In this document: in pieces, positions 19,070-28,032 of the stretch | How positions within the stretch are numbered: the stretch's first letter is position 1 | Layout: each line of letters opens with the position of its first letter | Assembly (NCBI RefSeq): GCF_019453995.1 | Contig: NZ_CP075587.1 | Span: 1,550,001-1,614,000, forward strand | From: Candidatus Rhabdochlamydia oedothoracis | GTDB lineage: Bacteria; Chlamydiota; Chlamydiia; Chlamydiales; Rhabdochlamydiaceae | Direction of reading: 5' to 3' | Length of the DNA stretch: 64,000 bases | Made by a program: the position numbers and the translations under genes | The notes under the pieces: model-generated | Database searches by the model: none | Told to the model about the DNA's origin: nothing | What the model saw: only the letters and a program-made list of their open reading frames with translations

Positions 19070-19198
19070 ATGAATACTTTCATCTCTAACTTCTTTTTAT
19101 CGTTGTCCCTTGCCTGTGCTTCCTTGCTTTCGGCAAATGAAGTGCGCGATCACTGGAAAGGCAATGAATATGCAAAAAACTCTGAATCACAAAAAGCC
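19070..19198 (+). pseudogene. N-terminal fragment of a secreted methyltransferase-like protein
   Basis: 43 codons: a signal peptide (MNTFISNFFLSLSLACASLLSA) followed by HWKGNEYAKNSESQK. The latter resembles the segment just before motif I in trans-aconitate-type methyltransferases. The frame then passes into IS5-A sequence at 19199 (EYPKWELCD). The start lies 2 bp after the preceding methyltransferase stop, so the two were an operon. Function prediction rests on a short segment only. Confidence 0.7.
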
Positions 19199-19536
19199 AT
19201 AGAATATCCTAAATGGGAATTATGTGATTATTATTTCCCTCTTTGGAATAAAAAAGATGATAAAAATTCTAAGCGTATTCTTGAAATAGTTTTAAAAAAA
19301 ATTGGTTGGCGAGGTCAGAAAAAGCAGTGGTCAGAAAGAGAAAACAAGCTTTGTAATTATTGATGCTCAAAGTGTTAAAAATACTGATACAATGGGTTGT
19401 AGAGCGTTCTTTTGCGTGGATAGAAAAATGTCGCAGGCTATGTAAAAATTGCGAAAGAAAACTACATACAAGCCTGAATATGGTGGTTCTCGCTTTTATT
19501 GCTCTACTTTTGAAAAGATTTTAAACAGGCTCTTAG
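19199..19536 (+). pseudogene. IS5-A transposase remnant with internal deletion
   Basis: Contains the EYPKWELCDYYFPLWNK part with the same frame break (ENKLCNY stop) as the copy at 13685, then jumps directly at about 19392 to the C-terminal GCRAFFCVDRKM region. It ends with the terminus AAGATTTTAAACAGGCTC. The catalytic core is deleted. Confidence 0.9.
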
Positions 19537-19557
19537 TATTTTTAGGAAGAAGTAAAA

Positions 19558-19592
19558 AGCCCTTACCAGAACCATCGGTTCTGGCAAGGGCT
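19558..19592 (-). terminator. Rho-independent terminator of the permease gene
   Basis: Stem AGCCCTTACCAGAACC pairs with GGTTCTGGCAAGGGCT around a 3-base loop, with one mismatch. On the minus strand it is followed by TTTTTACTT, and it stands 15 bp after the permease stop. Confidence 0.9.
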
Positions 19593-19606
19593 AGTCATGA
19601 ATAACC

Positions 19607-21067
19607 TTATTTCTTAACCGGATGACGGATTTTACTATTTTTTATACCATAGGAAAAATAAATAATACACCCTATCACCATCCAAATAAACATTTGCCAC
19701 CAACTAACAGCTGGAAAAGCTAGCATCTGAATAATACAACATAAAGTACCTGCCAAAGGGATCCAAGGTACAAAAGGAGTTTTAAATGGGCGGTGCAATA
19801 AAGGTTGTTTATAACGCAGAATCAAAATACCAAAGCAAACAATCGCAAAAGCTAAAAGAGCTCCCATTGAAGTCAACTGACCTAAAATACCAACTGGGAA
19901 AACCCCTGCTAATAACATAGCAGCAAGAGTGACTACAATGGAGGTAAAAAATGGAGTATGAAACCTTTTACTAATCTGGCTAAAAGGTTTAGGCAACAAC
20001 CCATCATTTGCCATTGTATAAAAAATGCGAGATTGCCCTAAGATCATGACTAGTACAACAGAAGTTAAACCTGCTAAAATAGCAAATTTAAGAACTAAAC
20101 GTAGCCAAATAAATTTAGGGCCTAAAGCATTTACAGCTATTGCAATGGGATCTGGAACATCTAGCATAGTGTAAGGTACGATGCCAAGTAGAATAATTCC
20201 AATGACGATATATGCAAGAGTAGATATGCCAAGCGATCCTAACATCCCGATCGGTAGATCTTTTTGTGGATTGCGTGCTTCTTGTGCTAGAGTAGAAAGG
20301 GCATCAAAACCGATAAAAGCAAAGAAAACAACTCCGGCTCCACGTAAAATACCACTAAATCCATACGCTCCAAATTCCCCTGTATTCTCTGGAATGAATG
20401 GTATTAAATGATCTAAATTGATAAAAGCAACCCCACAGCCAATAAACAGCAAGATTACTCCCATTTTGATAATTACCATTAAGTTATTAAAACCAGCAGC
20501 CGCTTTAATTCCGATGCAAACCAAAGTCCCCATGATAGCAACAATAAACATGGCGGGAAGATTCATGATAGCATCTGTTGTTGTCCATCCTATTCCTATT
20601 TCATAACTTAATGGAGAACCGGCTAAAAAAGAGGGTAATTGTATTCCAAAATCTTTTAGTAAGCTCACAAAATATCCAGACCATCCCACAGAAACGGTTG
20701 CTGCAGAAAATAAATATTCCATGGTTAAGCCCCAACCAATGATCCAGGCGGTCAATTCACCCATGGTAACATACGCATAAGTATAAGCACTTCCTGCAAT
20801 AGGAATTAAAGAAGCAAACTCTGCATAGCAAAGAGCTGCAAAAATACAAATCATCGCTGCTAAAACAAACGAAATAAGAATTCCAGGACCTGCGTATTGA
20901 GCTGCTGCTTGTCCTGTTAATACAAAAATTCCAGCACCTATAATGGCCCCTACTCCCATTGCTGTTAAATTAACCGGTCCCAAAGAGCGCGTAAGACCAC
21001 GACTAGATTGTGAGGCTTGACCTAATAAATCTTTTAAAGATTTTTTGACAAATAACTGTTTAGACAT
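19607..21067 (-). CDS. APC-family amino-acid permease (cationic amino-acid transporter type)
   Basis: 486 residues with about 12 hydrophobic helices. The first helix has the APC signature GVGAIIGAGIFVLTG, the loop ends in the conserved PIAGSAYTYAYV, helix 6 has FFAFIGFDALSTLAQE, and NPQKDLPIG follows. These are typical of YfnA/CAT-type transporters, which import amino acids such as arginine or lysine, or exchange them. Exact substrate is not readable. An intracellular parasite would use it to take host amino acids. It is monocistronic: a terminator follows and IS debris precedes it. Confidence 0.92.
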   Translation of the reverse strand: MSKQLFVKKSLKDLLGQASQSSRGLTRSLGPVNLTAMGVGAIIGAGIFVLTGQAAAQYAGPGILISFVLAAMICIFAALCYAEFASLIPIAGSAYTYAYVTMGELTAWIIGWGLTMEYLFSAATVSVGWSGYFVSLLKDFGIQLPSFLAGSPLSYEIGIGWTTTDAIMNLPAMFIVAIMGTLVCIGIKAAAGFNNLMVIIKMGVILLFIGCGVAFINLDHLIPFIPENTGEFGAYGFSGILRGAGVVFFAFIGFDALSTLAQEARNPQKDLPIGMLGSLGISTLAYIVIGIILLGIVPYTMLDVPDPIAIAVNALGPKFIWLRLVLKFAILAGLTSVVLVMILGQSRIFYTMANDGLLPKPFSQISKRFHTPFFTSIVVTLAAMLLAGVFPVGILGQLTSMGALLAFAIVCFGILILRYKQPLLHRPFKTPFVPWIPLAGTLCCIIQMLAFPAVSWWQMFIWMVIGCIIYFSYGIKNSKIRHPVKK

Positions 21068-21151
21068 AAAAAAGGAGGTTCATTTTTTAGTGGAAAAGTT
21101 TAAGATAAGGATAAGATAAGTTTGTTTTTATGAATAGAAAAATAAATAATA

Positions 21152-21296
21152 GATCTCTTGCATAACTTGTAGATAATCTATAAAACGATTAAACCTTTAA
21201 AAAGCTTTGTCATGAAATACGATTGTTTAAAGGATTTTAAGAACGAAGAGTTTCGTCGATTAACAGGATTAAAAAGAGTCATATTTCAAAAGATGT
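21152..21296 (+). pseudogene. IS5-B left end with transposase N-terminal stub
   Basis: Begins GATCTCTTGCATAAC after a TA, the same terminus as MITE-1. An ATG at 21211 starts MKYDCLKDFKNEEFRRLTGLKR, homologous to FRRLTGVKRRTFDQ of the IS5-like transposase at 24831. It breaks off at about 21296. Confidence 0.75.
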
Positions 21297-21366
21297 TTAG
21301 TCCCAAAGTGTGATGGAGTGGGTTGATTCTAAAACTTTTTGGTTTTTTTTGCCAACTTTTGATAAC
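21294..21366. repeat. 73-bp repeat shared with 55772-55845
   Basis: Starts TGTTTAGTCCCAAAGTGTGATGG and includes AAACTTTTTGGTTTTTTTTG. The second copy differs at one or two positions. The first 15 bases also recur at 5879, next to MITE-1. It always adjoins mobile DNA and may be the end of an element not otherwise present here. Confidence 0.75.
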
Positions 21367-21422
21367 ATGCTCAAATGGTGTCAATCGCTTTAGAGCTTTC
21401 AATCTTTTCGCAAAGTTATATA

Positions 21423-22344
21423 GTGAATTAAATTTATTTTTTCTTAAGTAAGTTGTATAATTCAAAATATGACATACTCAAGAGAGTTAAGAATAAAAGC
21501 TTTAAAATATTTAAAAAGATGTGGTTCTCCTTTAGCGGTGGGTCAGGCTTTTGGAATTTCTCCTCGTACTCTTCTAAATTGGAAAAAGTTAGAAAAGCAA
21601 GGCGATTTAGCTCCCAAGTTGAAGCAAAGATCACCAAATAAACTCAATAATGAAAAGTTAAAACATTATATTCAAGAACATGCTGATGCTTATCTTAGAG
21701 AAATAGCAGAGACATTTGGAACAACAATTCCTGCGGTTTTTTATGCATGTAAAAGATTGAAAATAACCTTAAAAAAAAGACATCTTTCTATAAAGAAAGA
21801 GATGAAAAGAAACGAGAAGAGTTTAAACAAAAGCTAGAAAATATTCCTGAAGAGAATCGAGTTTACATCGATGAAAGTGGAATTAATGAATACCTCCAAC
21901 GCGAGAAAGGAAGAGGTATTCGTGGAGAAAAAATATATGGGTCTGTCTCTGGTAATCGTTTTTTCAGAGAAAGTTTTATAGCAGCAAAAAGACAATCCTC
22001 TATTGGAGCTCCTTTTTGTTATACAGTGACATGCAATACCGATTTATTTAATACATGGTTAGAGAAAATTCTCATTCCTGAACTTAAAGCCGGTCAAGTT
22101 ATCATCATGGACAATGCAAGTTTTCATAAGTCACAGCTGAGTTTAGAAATAATCAAGAAGGCTGGTTGCGAAGTCTTATTTTTACCTCCCTATTTCCCCA
22201 GATTTAAATCCAATTGAAATATTTTGGGCTAACTTTAAGAGAAAAGTACAATCAACTCTTAACACATTTTCTACTCTTTCAGAAGCTATTGATCAAGCGT
22301 TTTTAGAAATATGTGCTTAAAAGAAAAAAATAAATTTAAACCAC
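21423..22344 (+). mobile_element. IS630-type B element (922 bp), transposase damaged
   Basis: Inverted ends GTGAATTAAATTTATTTTTT and GTGGTTTAAATTTATTTTTT, with TA at 21421-21422 and 22345-22346 (TA duplication is the IS630 rule). The element contains one transposase reading region in two frames. Confidence 0.85.
21469..22319 (+). pseudogene. IS630-family transposase with -1 slip site and a later frameshift
   Basis: Frame 1 (21469-21837) encodes the HTH part (SRELRIKALKYLKRCG). At the run of eight A near 21771-21778 the -1 frame continues as KKKTSFYKERD, VYIDESGINEY (first Asp), IIMDNASFHKS (second Asp). The A-run is a likely programmed frameshift site, as in other IS630 elements. Near 22190 an extra base changes the conserved PPYSPDLNPIE into PPYFPRFKSN and a stop; removing it restores the Glu and a frame to 22319. 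This copy is therefore probably dead. Confidence 0.85.
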
Positions 22345-22375
22345 TATAGGCATTTAAAAAATTATATAAATGCTC

Positions 22376-22520
22376 TTTTAACTACTGATGGGTTTGGTAG
22401 TGGTATCTTTTCACGGTAGCCTCTTTAAGGGTTCTGTTCATCCGTTCAACTTGGCCATTTGTCCATGGGTGGTTTACTTTTGTTAACCGATGCTCTATCT
22501 CTGGTTTTCATCACATACTC
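22376..22520 (-). pseudogene. IS481-family transposase fragment
   Basis: The minus strand reads EHRLTKVNHPWTNGQVERMN and then RTLKEATVKRYHY, the well-known C-terminal part of IS481-type integrase-core transposases including the catalytic Glu in GQVERMN. A stop follows at about 22382. The rest of the gene is absent; IS30 lies to the right. Confidence 0.85.
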
Positions 22521-22605
22521 GATCGAAAATGTGTGTAAAAGCATATAAATTATGAATTACAAGAAAAAAAATAAACTAATTATTTTAATTATGTTTATTA
22601 AACAT

Positions 22606-23745
22606 AGTCTTTTCAAGTTTGAAGTGCACAGAAGAATTAAAAAAAGAATAGGCAGGCGATGAAAGAATCTCTATTGTGATTTTTAACAATCAAACACAAG
22701 GAGAGACCTTGCCTAAAGGCTACCATCACCTAACCTATGACCAAAGATGTCAGATTTATATTTTAAAAGCTAGAGGAGATACATCTAGCTCAATAGCAAA
22801 CATTCTAAAAGTTCATCATAGCACTATTAGTAGGGAACTTAAGAGAAATAAAGGGCAACGAGGATACCGTCATCAGCAAGCTCAAGAAAAAGCATTTCTT
22901 AGAAAAAATTCTCAGCCCAATAAAAAAATGACTCCTCAAATAGTTACCCGTATTGAAGAAAAAATCAAGTTGCAATGGAGCCCTATACAAATATCCGGAT
23001 GGCTTAAAAGACATGGTAAAGAACATGTTAGTCATGAGACCATCTATAATCATATCTGGAAAGATAAACGACAGGGAGGACAGCTTTATAGAGAGCTCCG
23101 TCATCGAGGGAAAAAATATAACAAGCAGAGAAAGGGAGCTTCTGGAAGAGGGAACATGCCTGGTCGTATAGATATTAAGCAACGGCCTTGTATTGTAGAA
23201 AAAAAGACTCGTTTAGGAGACTGGGAACTAGATACAGTCATAGGGGCAGGACATAAAGGCGTAATTGTATCAATGGTAGAAAGAACTTCCAAGCTAACTA
23301 AGCTCGCCAAAGTTTCTCATAAAACTGCAGAGGAAGTAAGTCAAGCGTTAATTGAACAACTTAAACCTATCAAAGATTTTGTACACACATTAACAGCAGA
23401 CAACGGAAAAGAATTTGCCTATCACCAAATGGTTAGTTTCGAGCTAGAGACAGACTTCTACTTTGCAACGCCCTACCATTCTTGGGAAAGAGGCTTAAAT
23501 GAGCATACAAACGGACTAGTTAGGCAATATTTTCCTAAAACACAAAGCTTTTTAGATACGACTTCCAAGGATATAGAAAGGGTGGAAACTTTACTAAATA
23601 ACAGACCTAGAAAGGCTCTCAACTTCGAAACTCCACTAGAAGTGTTTACGAGATTATCTACAAACATGCTATGCTCGGGTGCACAATAGATGTTTTTTCA
23701 AGTATTTATATGTTCTTTTTTGTGCACTTCAAGGTTGAAAGGGCC
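22606..23745 (+). mobile_element. IS30-family insertion sequence, full copy 2 (1140 bp)
   Basis: Starts AGTCTTTTCAAG and ends GAAAGGGCC, flanked by the 3-bp duplication CAT (22603-22605, 23746-23748). Orientation is opposite to copy 1. Confidence 0.95.
22676..23689 (+). CDS. IS30-family transposase
   Basis: 337 residues, identical in sequence to the copies at 6091 and 57671, with HTH and complete DDE residues. The GTG start at 22676 has little ribosome-site support; the TTG at 22709 follows AAGGAGAG. Probably active or recently active given identity between copies. Confidence 0.95.
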   Translation: MIFNNQTQGETLPKGYHHLTYDQRCQIYILKARGDTSSSIANILKVHHSTISRELKRNKGQRGYRHQQAQEKAFLRKNSQPNKKMTPQIVTRIEEKIKLQWSPIQISGWLKRHGKEHVSHETIYNHIWKDKRQGGQLYRELRHRGKKYNKQRKGASGRGNMPGRIDIKQRPCIVEKKTRLGDWELDTVIGAGHKGVIVSMVERTSKLTKLAKVSHKTAEEVSQALIEQLKPIKDFVHTLTADNGKEFAYHQMVSFELETDFYFATPYHSWERGLNEHTNGLVRQYFPKTQSFLDTTSKDIERVETLLNNRPRKALNFETPLEVFTRLSTNMLCSGAQ

Positions 23746-23762
23746 CATTAAGGAGATTAAAG

Positions 23763-23891
23763 ATGGATTTAAAAATAGGAAGTTTCTTGAGTGCTGCCCG
23801 TACTGCTACCACAACTGCAGGGCTTACGCATGAAGAATTTCCTTTGCACCTACTAGATCTAATAAATAATCTTTACGACATGATGCAATGA
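23763..23891 (+). CDS. Small protein of 42 residues, unknown
   Basis: ATG at 23763 preceded by AAGGAG at a good distance. It reads MDLKIGSFLSAARTATTTAG and on to a stop at 23891. No recognised family. It may be a real small gene whose promoter was separated by IS30, or the front of a longer gene cut by the IS5 fragment that follows at once. Confidence 0.35.
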   Translation: MDLKIGSFLSAARTATTTAGLTHEEFPLHLLDLINNLYDMMQ

Positions 23892-23947
23892 AAGGCTTAC
23901 TAAGGCTAGAAGACAAGCTTTTAATGACTTTAGAATATTTGAGAGAA
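23892..23947 (+). pseudogene. IS5-like transposase scrap
   Basis: About 18 codons reading LEDKLLMTLEYLRE, which matches IEDMLLMTLEYLRE of the transposase at 24355-24831. The IS5-C element lies directly downstream. Confidence 0.6.
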
Positions 23948-23949
23948 TA

Positions 23950-24864
23950 GACCTCTTTCAAAACCCATTAACATAGCTCCAGATTATAAATGCCCGCAAT
24001 TAGATTGAACCGAAGACCAAACCTTTTTCGTCTATTTCTATAACGATCAGCTAAAATTTTGAATCGCTTAAGCAGACCAATAGCATTTTCATTAATTACA
24101 CGTTCTTTGGAAAGGAATTGATTATTTTTTTTGTCTTGTTTTGTTAAAGGATTTTTCTTGCTTCTTCTTTTAGGCATTTGGGTTTTAGCATGAAGCTTTT
24201 TAAGTCCTAGATACCCTCCATCTGTTAGAAGGTTTATTTCGGAATGAAACTTGATTTTAGAATCCTTAAATATCCTAAAATTATGTCTTCTACCTTTGGA
24301 AAAAAAGGTACAAATAATCTTTTTTGTGTCCTTGCTCATTATCAAGCTGCGTCTTTAAGGTGTGCCTTTTCTTCTTCCCTGAGTAAAAATGTTTTTGTTT
24401 TTTTTAGGGCGCTCTATGGGTGTTTCTTTGGCATCTATTAAAATAACATCATATTCCATATCGCTTTTTAATAGCTCTTTACGTCCAAGCAGTGCAAATA
24501 GGGGATGTTTTATCAGGGTGTATTCTACCCATTTTATTGTTTTATAAGCTGTACTTTCACTGATATTATAGCTCTGGCTTATGTGAAAATAGGTTCTATA
24601 CTCTCTTAGATACTCTAAGGTCATCAGTAACATGTCTTCTATTTTTAATTTATTGACGCGGCCTCCTCGGGCTTTTTTCTCTTTGTGACTTATCTCCAAA
24701 ATCAAGCTCATTTGATCAAATGTCCTACGTTTTACTCCGGTTAATCTTCGGAATTTCTCGTTGTCTAAACTTTTTGCTTTTTCAAATTTCATCATGCCCT
24801 TACGTATTTTTAAGGGCATTATTTTATACAAGGGCTTTTTTATTTCCTAGTTTTGAAAGAGCTC
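23950..24864 (-). mobile_element. IS5-C element (915 bp)
   Basis: Termini GACCTCTTTCAAAAC and the inverse of GTTTTGAAAGAGCTC, with TA at 23948-23949 and 24865-24866. A TA duplication and two frames suit the IS427-type branch of IS5. A partial second copy is at 57400. Confidence 0.85.
23968..24831 (-). pseudogene. IS5-family (HTH_Tnp_4/DDE_Tnp_4) transposase in two frames
   Basis: First part 24355-24831 (158 residues): FRRLTGVKRRTFDQM, LLMTLEYLREYRTYFHISQSY, and the first Asp in VILIDAKETPIERP. The second part, 23968-24345, contains LLTDGGYLG (second Asp) and ERVINENAIGLLKRF (Glu), ending NLIAGIYN. Joining them needs a shift at AAGAAAAGG (near 24362) and another about 35 bp later. One may be programmed; the second suggests decay. 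Classified as a likely pseudogene. Confidence 0.8.
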
Positions 24865-24879
24865 TAATATCGAACGTAT

Positions 24880-25266
24880 TTTCACACAGGTTGTAGTTAC
24901 GATCTGAGTGAAAGTGCATGTTATTGAGCCTGCAGATGGGTAGAAGACACATGGATTAAAAGCAGGAAGTTTTCACTGCCTGGGAAAAAAGCTCTTCTTA
25001 AGAGTGACATGGAATACGAAGTAATTCTTATAGATGCATCAGAAACACCTATAGAGCGTCCCCAAAAAAAGTCAAAGATAAAAAATCGCAATAATAGACA
25101 GAAGCATTTTTACTCCGGAAAAAAGAAAAAGCATACGATCAAAAGTCAAATAGTCGTAGATAAGAAAACGAAATAGAAATCGACGGAAACGCTTTTGCCT
25201 AAGATTTAATCTTATAGCAGGAATCTATAATTGGGAGCTTTAAAATTCAGGTTATGCAAGAGGTCT
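24880..25266 (+). pseudogene. IS5-B transposase remnant
   Basis: Plus-strand fragments read LKSDMEYEVILIDASETPIERP, then HFYSGKKKKHTIKSQIVVDKKTK with a stop, then KRFCLRFNLIAGIYNWEL. It ends with GGTTATGCAAGAGGTC, the inverse of the MITE-1-type terminus. It is a relative of IS5-C with internal deletions. Confidence 0.8.
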
Positions 25267-25269
25267 AAT

Positions 25270-26004
25270 CTATCCAATAGAACGGATCTGTCCTTCCCAA
25301 TTTCGAACAAAATCTAATAGAGTAGCTTTATCAGAACGGTCTAGTAACAATTGAAATGCCTCTTTATAACTACTTAAATGTGCTAATTTTGCCAGAAGTT
25401 GAAGATGCGCTTTATCACTCCCAGCAAATAAGAAAAATAGCGTGTGTACTGGCTTAGAATCTAAAGCTCCATATTCCAGAGGTGATTCAGGATACACAAT
25501 AAACACCATGTCAAATGATCCTTTCGCCATTGCTTCTCTTGTATGGGGAACCGCAAGACCATTTCCTAAAGCTGTTGGGCTTAAGTCTTCACGATCGATT
25601 AAAAGCTCTGTTAATATATCTGCATCCACATTGAGTTTAGGAGCTACAATTTTAGTTACAGCAGAAATGATCTCTTCTTTCTTATTTCCTTTGATATTAG
25701 TTAAGACGTCTCCTTGGTGAAGAGCGCGATATAGACAAAACTGCACCATTCCACCACTCACTGGATTCTCTATTTGCGCTTGCTGCTTTTGGTCGGTTAG
25801 AGGGTAGATTTGTTGATCGCAAGAAGCTGTTTCTTGAAGCTTTTTCAAATCAAATTTTAGCATCCAGTTTTCTATTTCGATTAAGCCAAACCGGTGCTCT
25901 CCATTAATACAATAAGAAGGAATTTTATTATGAAGCAATAATCTATGAATCGCGGCTTCTGAAATATTGAACAACTTAGCAACGTCTTTAATTGTAAGAT
26001 CCAT
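25270..26004 (-). CDS. ptsN: PTS IIA (PtsN-type) protein with N-terminal helix-turn-helix
   Basis: 244 residues. Residues 1-55 form an excisionase/MerR-like HTH (LTIKDVAKLFNISEAAIHRLL), and residues about 90-240 an EIIA-Ntr domain with the phospho-accepting His in GNGLAVPHTREAM. Chlamydiae are known to carry two adjacent ptsN-type genes, one with this HTH fusion. It is probably a phosphorylation-dependent regulator and not a sugar transporter part. The ribosome site AGAGGA precedes the ATG. It is last in the accD-dut-ptsN-ptsN cluster, with 16 bp to the previous gene. Confidence 0.92.
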   Translation of the reverse strand: MDLTIKDVAKLFNISEAAIHRLLLHNKIPSYCINGEHRFGLIEIENWMLKFDLKKLQETASCDQQIYPLTDQKQQAQIENPVSGGMVQFCLYRALHQGDVLTNIKGNKKEEIISAVTKIVAPKLNVDADILTELLIDREDLSPTALGNGLAVPHTREAMAKGSFDMVFIVYPESPLEYGALDSKPVHTLFFLFAGSDKAHLQLLAKLAHLSSYKEAFQLLLDRSDKATLLDFVRNWEGQIRSIG

Positions 26005-26020
26005 GGTTTTTCCTCTTAGT

Positions 26021-26557
26021 TTAACATCCGTTAAACATTTCGATTACTTCTTTAGCACAATGGCATTTAAGCAGTTTTTTGCGCCTTTCTTTATTTTTAA
26101 CCGCCATTGTCAAATGAGACAAAATGCGCAAGTATTCTGTTTGTCGATTATCGGGACCTCCAATCATAAAAATGAGTTGGACTGCTATACCATCAAGAGC
26201 GTCCCATTCTAAGCCGTGCTGTACCTGAATTCCTACTGCGATAAAGAAATCCTTATAGCTATGTAGCTTCGCATGAGGAACTGCAACCCCAAGCCCAATT
26301 GCAGTAGGAACAATCTTTTCTCTTTCTAAAATTGCCTGATAAAATCGTTTAGAATCTTGAAGCTTTTTTTTCTCTTCTAGTAGACTCACTAAGCGATTTA
26401 AAGCATCATCACGATTGTTAGCTTGCATAAATAAAACGAGATCTTCATTTAAATAATCAGAAATTGCCAACGTACTATCCCGTTTAAAAAAATTCCTTAA
26501 ATCACTAAAACCTAATGAGATTTGATGATTAATGCGTGCCAGTATGGCCAAACCCAC
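26021..26557 (-). CDS. ptsN: PTS IIA (PtsN-type) protein
   Basis: 178 residues in the longest frame, starting at a GTG inside the end of dut (29-bp overlap, AGAGGAGA just upstream). The EIIA-Ntr fold is clear: [10 protein letters not shown] has the phospho-His, followed by [19 protein letters not shown] and [23 protein letters not shown] start somewhat further in is possible because EIIA domains usually begin close to the [12 protein letters not shown] segment. It lies directly before its HTH-containing paralogue, as in C. trachomatis. Confidence 0.9.
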   Translation of the reverse strand: MGLAILARINHQISLGFSDLRNFFKRDSTLAISDYLNEDLVLFMQANNRDDALNRLVSLLEEKKKLQDSKRFYQAILEREKIVPTAIGLGVAVPHAKLHSYKDFFIAVGIQVQHGLEWDALDGIAVQLIFMIGGPDNRQTEYLRILSHLTMAVKNKERRKKLLKCHCAKEVIEMFNGC

Positions 26558-26975
26558 CCTCTCCTCTTTTAGTTATGGCTAAATCATTTTTCCTGGTAAA
26601 TACAGATTGTATAACAGGTGCAAAAACCATTTGCGCAATACGCATACCAGGAGTAATTATAAAATCTGACTTGCCATGATTTATTAAAATAATCTTAATT
26701 TCTCCTCGATAATCAGAGTCGATGGTACCAGGAGAATTTAGTACTGTAATTTGTTGTTTTAACGCAAGTCCGCTTCGAGGGCGAACTTGCGCTTCATAAC
26801 CATTTGGAATTTCCAAATAGATCCCTGTGGGAATAAGAAGAGAAGCTCCGGGCTTCAATACCTTTTCTTCCGTTATATGCGCTTTTACATCTGCTCCTGC
26901 TGCTTGCTGAGAAGCATACTCTGGAATACACTCTTCTTTTTCTAAATCAATTCCTACTTCCAATCTCTCAGACAT
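26529..26975 (-). CDS. dut: dUTP pyrophosphatase
   Basis: 148 residues, the size of trimeric dUTPases. The five motifs are readable: [40 protein letters not shown] and the C-terminal GEGGFGHTG arm. It hydrolyses dUTP to dUMP and keeps uracil out of DNA. Sixteen bases separate it from accD and it overlaps the next ptsN gene. Confidence 0.97.
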   Translation of the reverse strand: MSERLEVGIDLEKEECIPEYASQQAAGADVKAHITEEKVLKPGASLLIPTGIYLEIPNGYEAQVRPRSGLALKQQITVLNSPGTIDSDYRGEIKIILINHGKSDFIITPGMRIAQMVFAPVIQSVFTRKNDLAITKRGEGGFGHTGTH

Positions 26976-26991
26976 CTATTTTCCTTTAAAT

Positions 26992-27939
26992 TTAACGTTT
27001 TAGTCCTTGTCCTGCAATAGTACTTAGTTCTAACAGATCTTGTAGTTTTTGAGGGATTTTTTTCAAAGGTTTTTCTAATAAAGAGGTTTTTGTTTTTTTT
27101 TGATGTGTTAAAAACATTAAGAGGTCGCTTAAAGTTTGTTTTAACCGATGACGGGACACAATACAGTCAATCATTCCTCTTTCCAAAAGAAACTCTGAGC
27201 ATTGTGCGTTTGAAGGAAGCTTTTTTCTCATGGTTTGTTCTACTACTCGAGGGCCTGCAAAACCGATTAAAGCATCTGGTTCTGCAATAATAATATCTCC
27301 CAAAGAAGCAAAGGAAGCTGTAACGCCGCCTAATGTAGGGTTTGTCATTACAGAAATAAAAGGCAGTCCTTCTTCGTGCAGTTTTGCTAAAGCAGCAGAT
27401 GTTTTTGCCATTTGCATCAAAGAGAGCGCCGATTCTTGCATTCTGGCTCCTCCAGAAGCAGAGACAATAACTATCGGCAGTTCGTGATTTAAGGCATATT
27501 CAATCAGTAGGGCAAGTCTCTCCCCCACTACCGATCCCATAGACCCCACCATAAACGTAAAATCAAGCACTCCTAAAGCAATCTGTGTTTCGCATATCGT
27601 AGCTTTCCCTACAATCACCGCCTCATCACGACAAGAGGTTTTGGTCGCTTTCAAGATTCTATTTACATAAGACTCTGCATCTGTAAAATCCAAAGGATCC
27701 ATTGGCTTTAGATCTGTAAAAAGCTCTTCAAAACTATCCTGATCCGATAAAAGTTTAACCCTTTGAGAACCTGACAAACGATAATGGTAATTGCATTTCG
27801 GACAACAAGAGAGATTTTCTTGTAATTCATTTGCATGGATGATCTCATGACAGTGCGTGCATTTAATCCATCCACTATAACCATCTTTTTTAATTGTTTG
27901 AACTTTAATCTTTGGCTTATTCTTTGAAAAAAGACCCAT
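26992..27939 (-). CDS. accD: Acetyl-CoA carboxylase carboxyltransferase subunit beta
   Basis: 315 residues. The N-terminal zinc ribbon CTHCHEIIHANE...CCPKC is complete, followed by the carboxyltransferase core with ASGGARMQES, PTLGGVTASFASLGD and the GFAGPRVVEQT segment. With AccA it moves the carboxyl group from biotin to acetyl-CoA in the first step of fatty-acid synthesis. The order accD-dut-ptsN matches C. trachomatis from memory. The ribosome site is weak. Confidence 0.97.
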   Translation of the reverse strand: MGLFSKNKPKIKVQTIKKDGYSGWIKCTHCHEIIHANELQENLSCCPKCNYHYRLSGSQRVKLLSDQDSFEELFTDLKPMDPLDFTDAESYVNRILKATKTSCRDEAVIVGKATICETQIALGVLDFTFMVGSMGSVVGERLALLIEYALNHELPIVIVSASGGARMQESALSLMQMAKTSAALAKLHEEGLPFISVMTNPTLGGVTASFASLGDIIIAEPDALIGFAGPRVVEQTMRKKLPSNAQCSEFLLERGMIDCIVSRHRLKQTLSDLLMFLTHQKKTKTSLLEKPLKKIPQKLQDLLELSTIAGQGLKR

Positions 27940-28032
27940 AAATAAAACCAGTTAATTTGTAAGTAAAAAGTAATTATATATTTAAAGCTATTCTTTAAGC
28001 AACAACTAAAATGAAAAAATCTCTATTTAAAT

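Noticed and set aside
22805-23182. 125-codon frames antisense to each IS30 transposase
   Set aside because: They recur identically in each copy because the element is copied; the composition is that of an antisense shadow and the DDE transposase explains the DNA.
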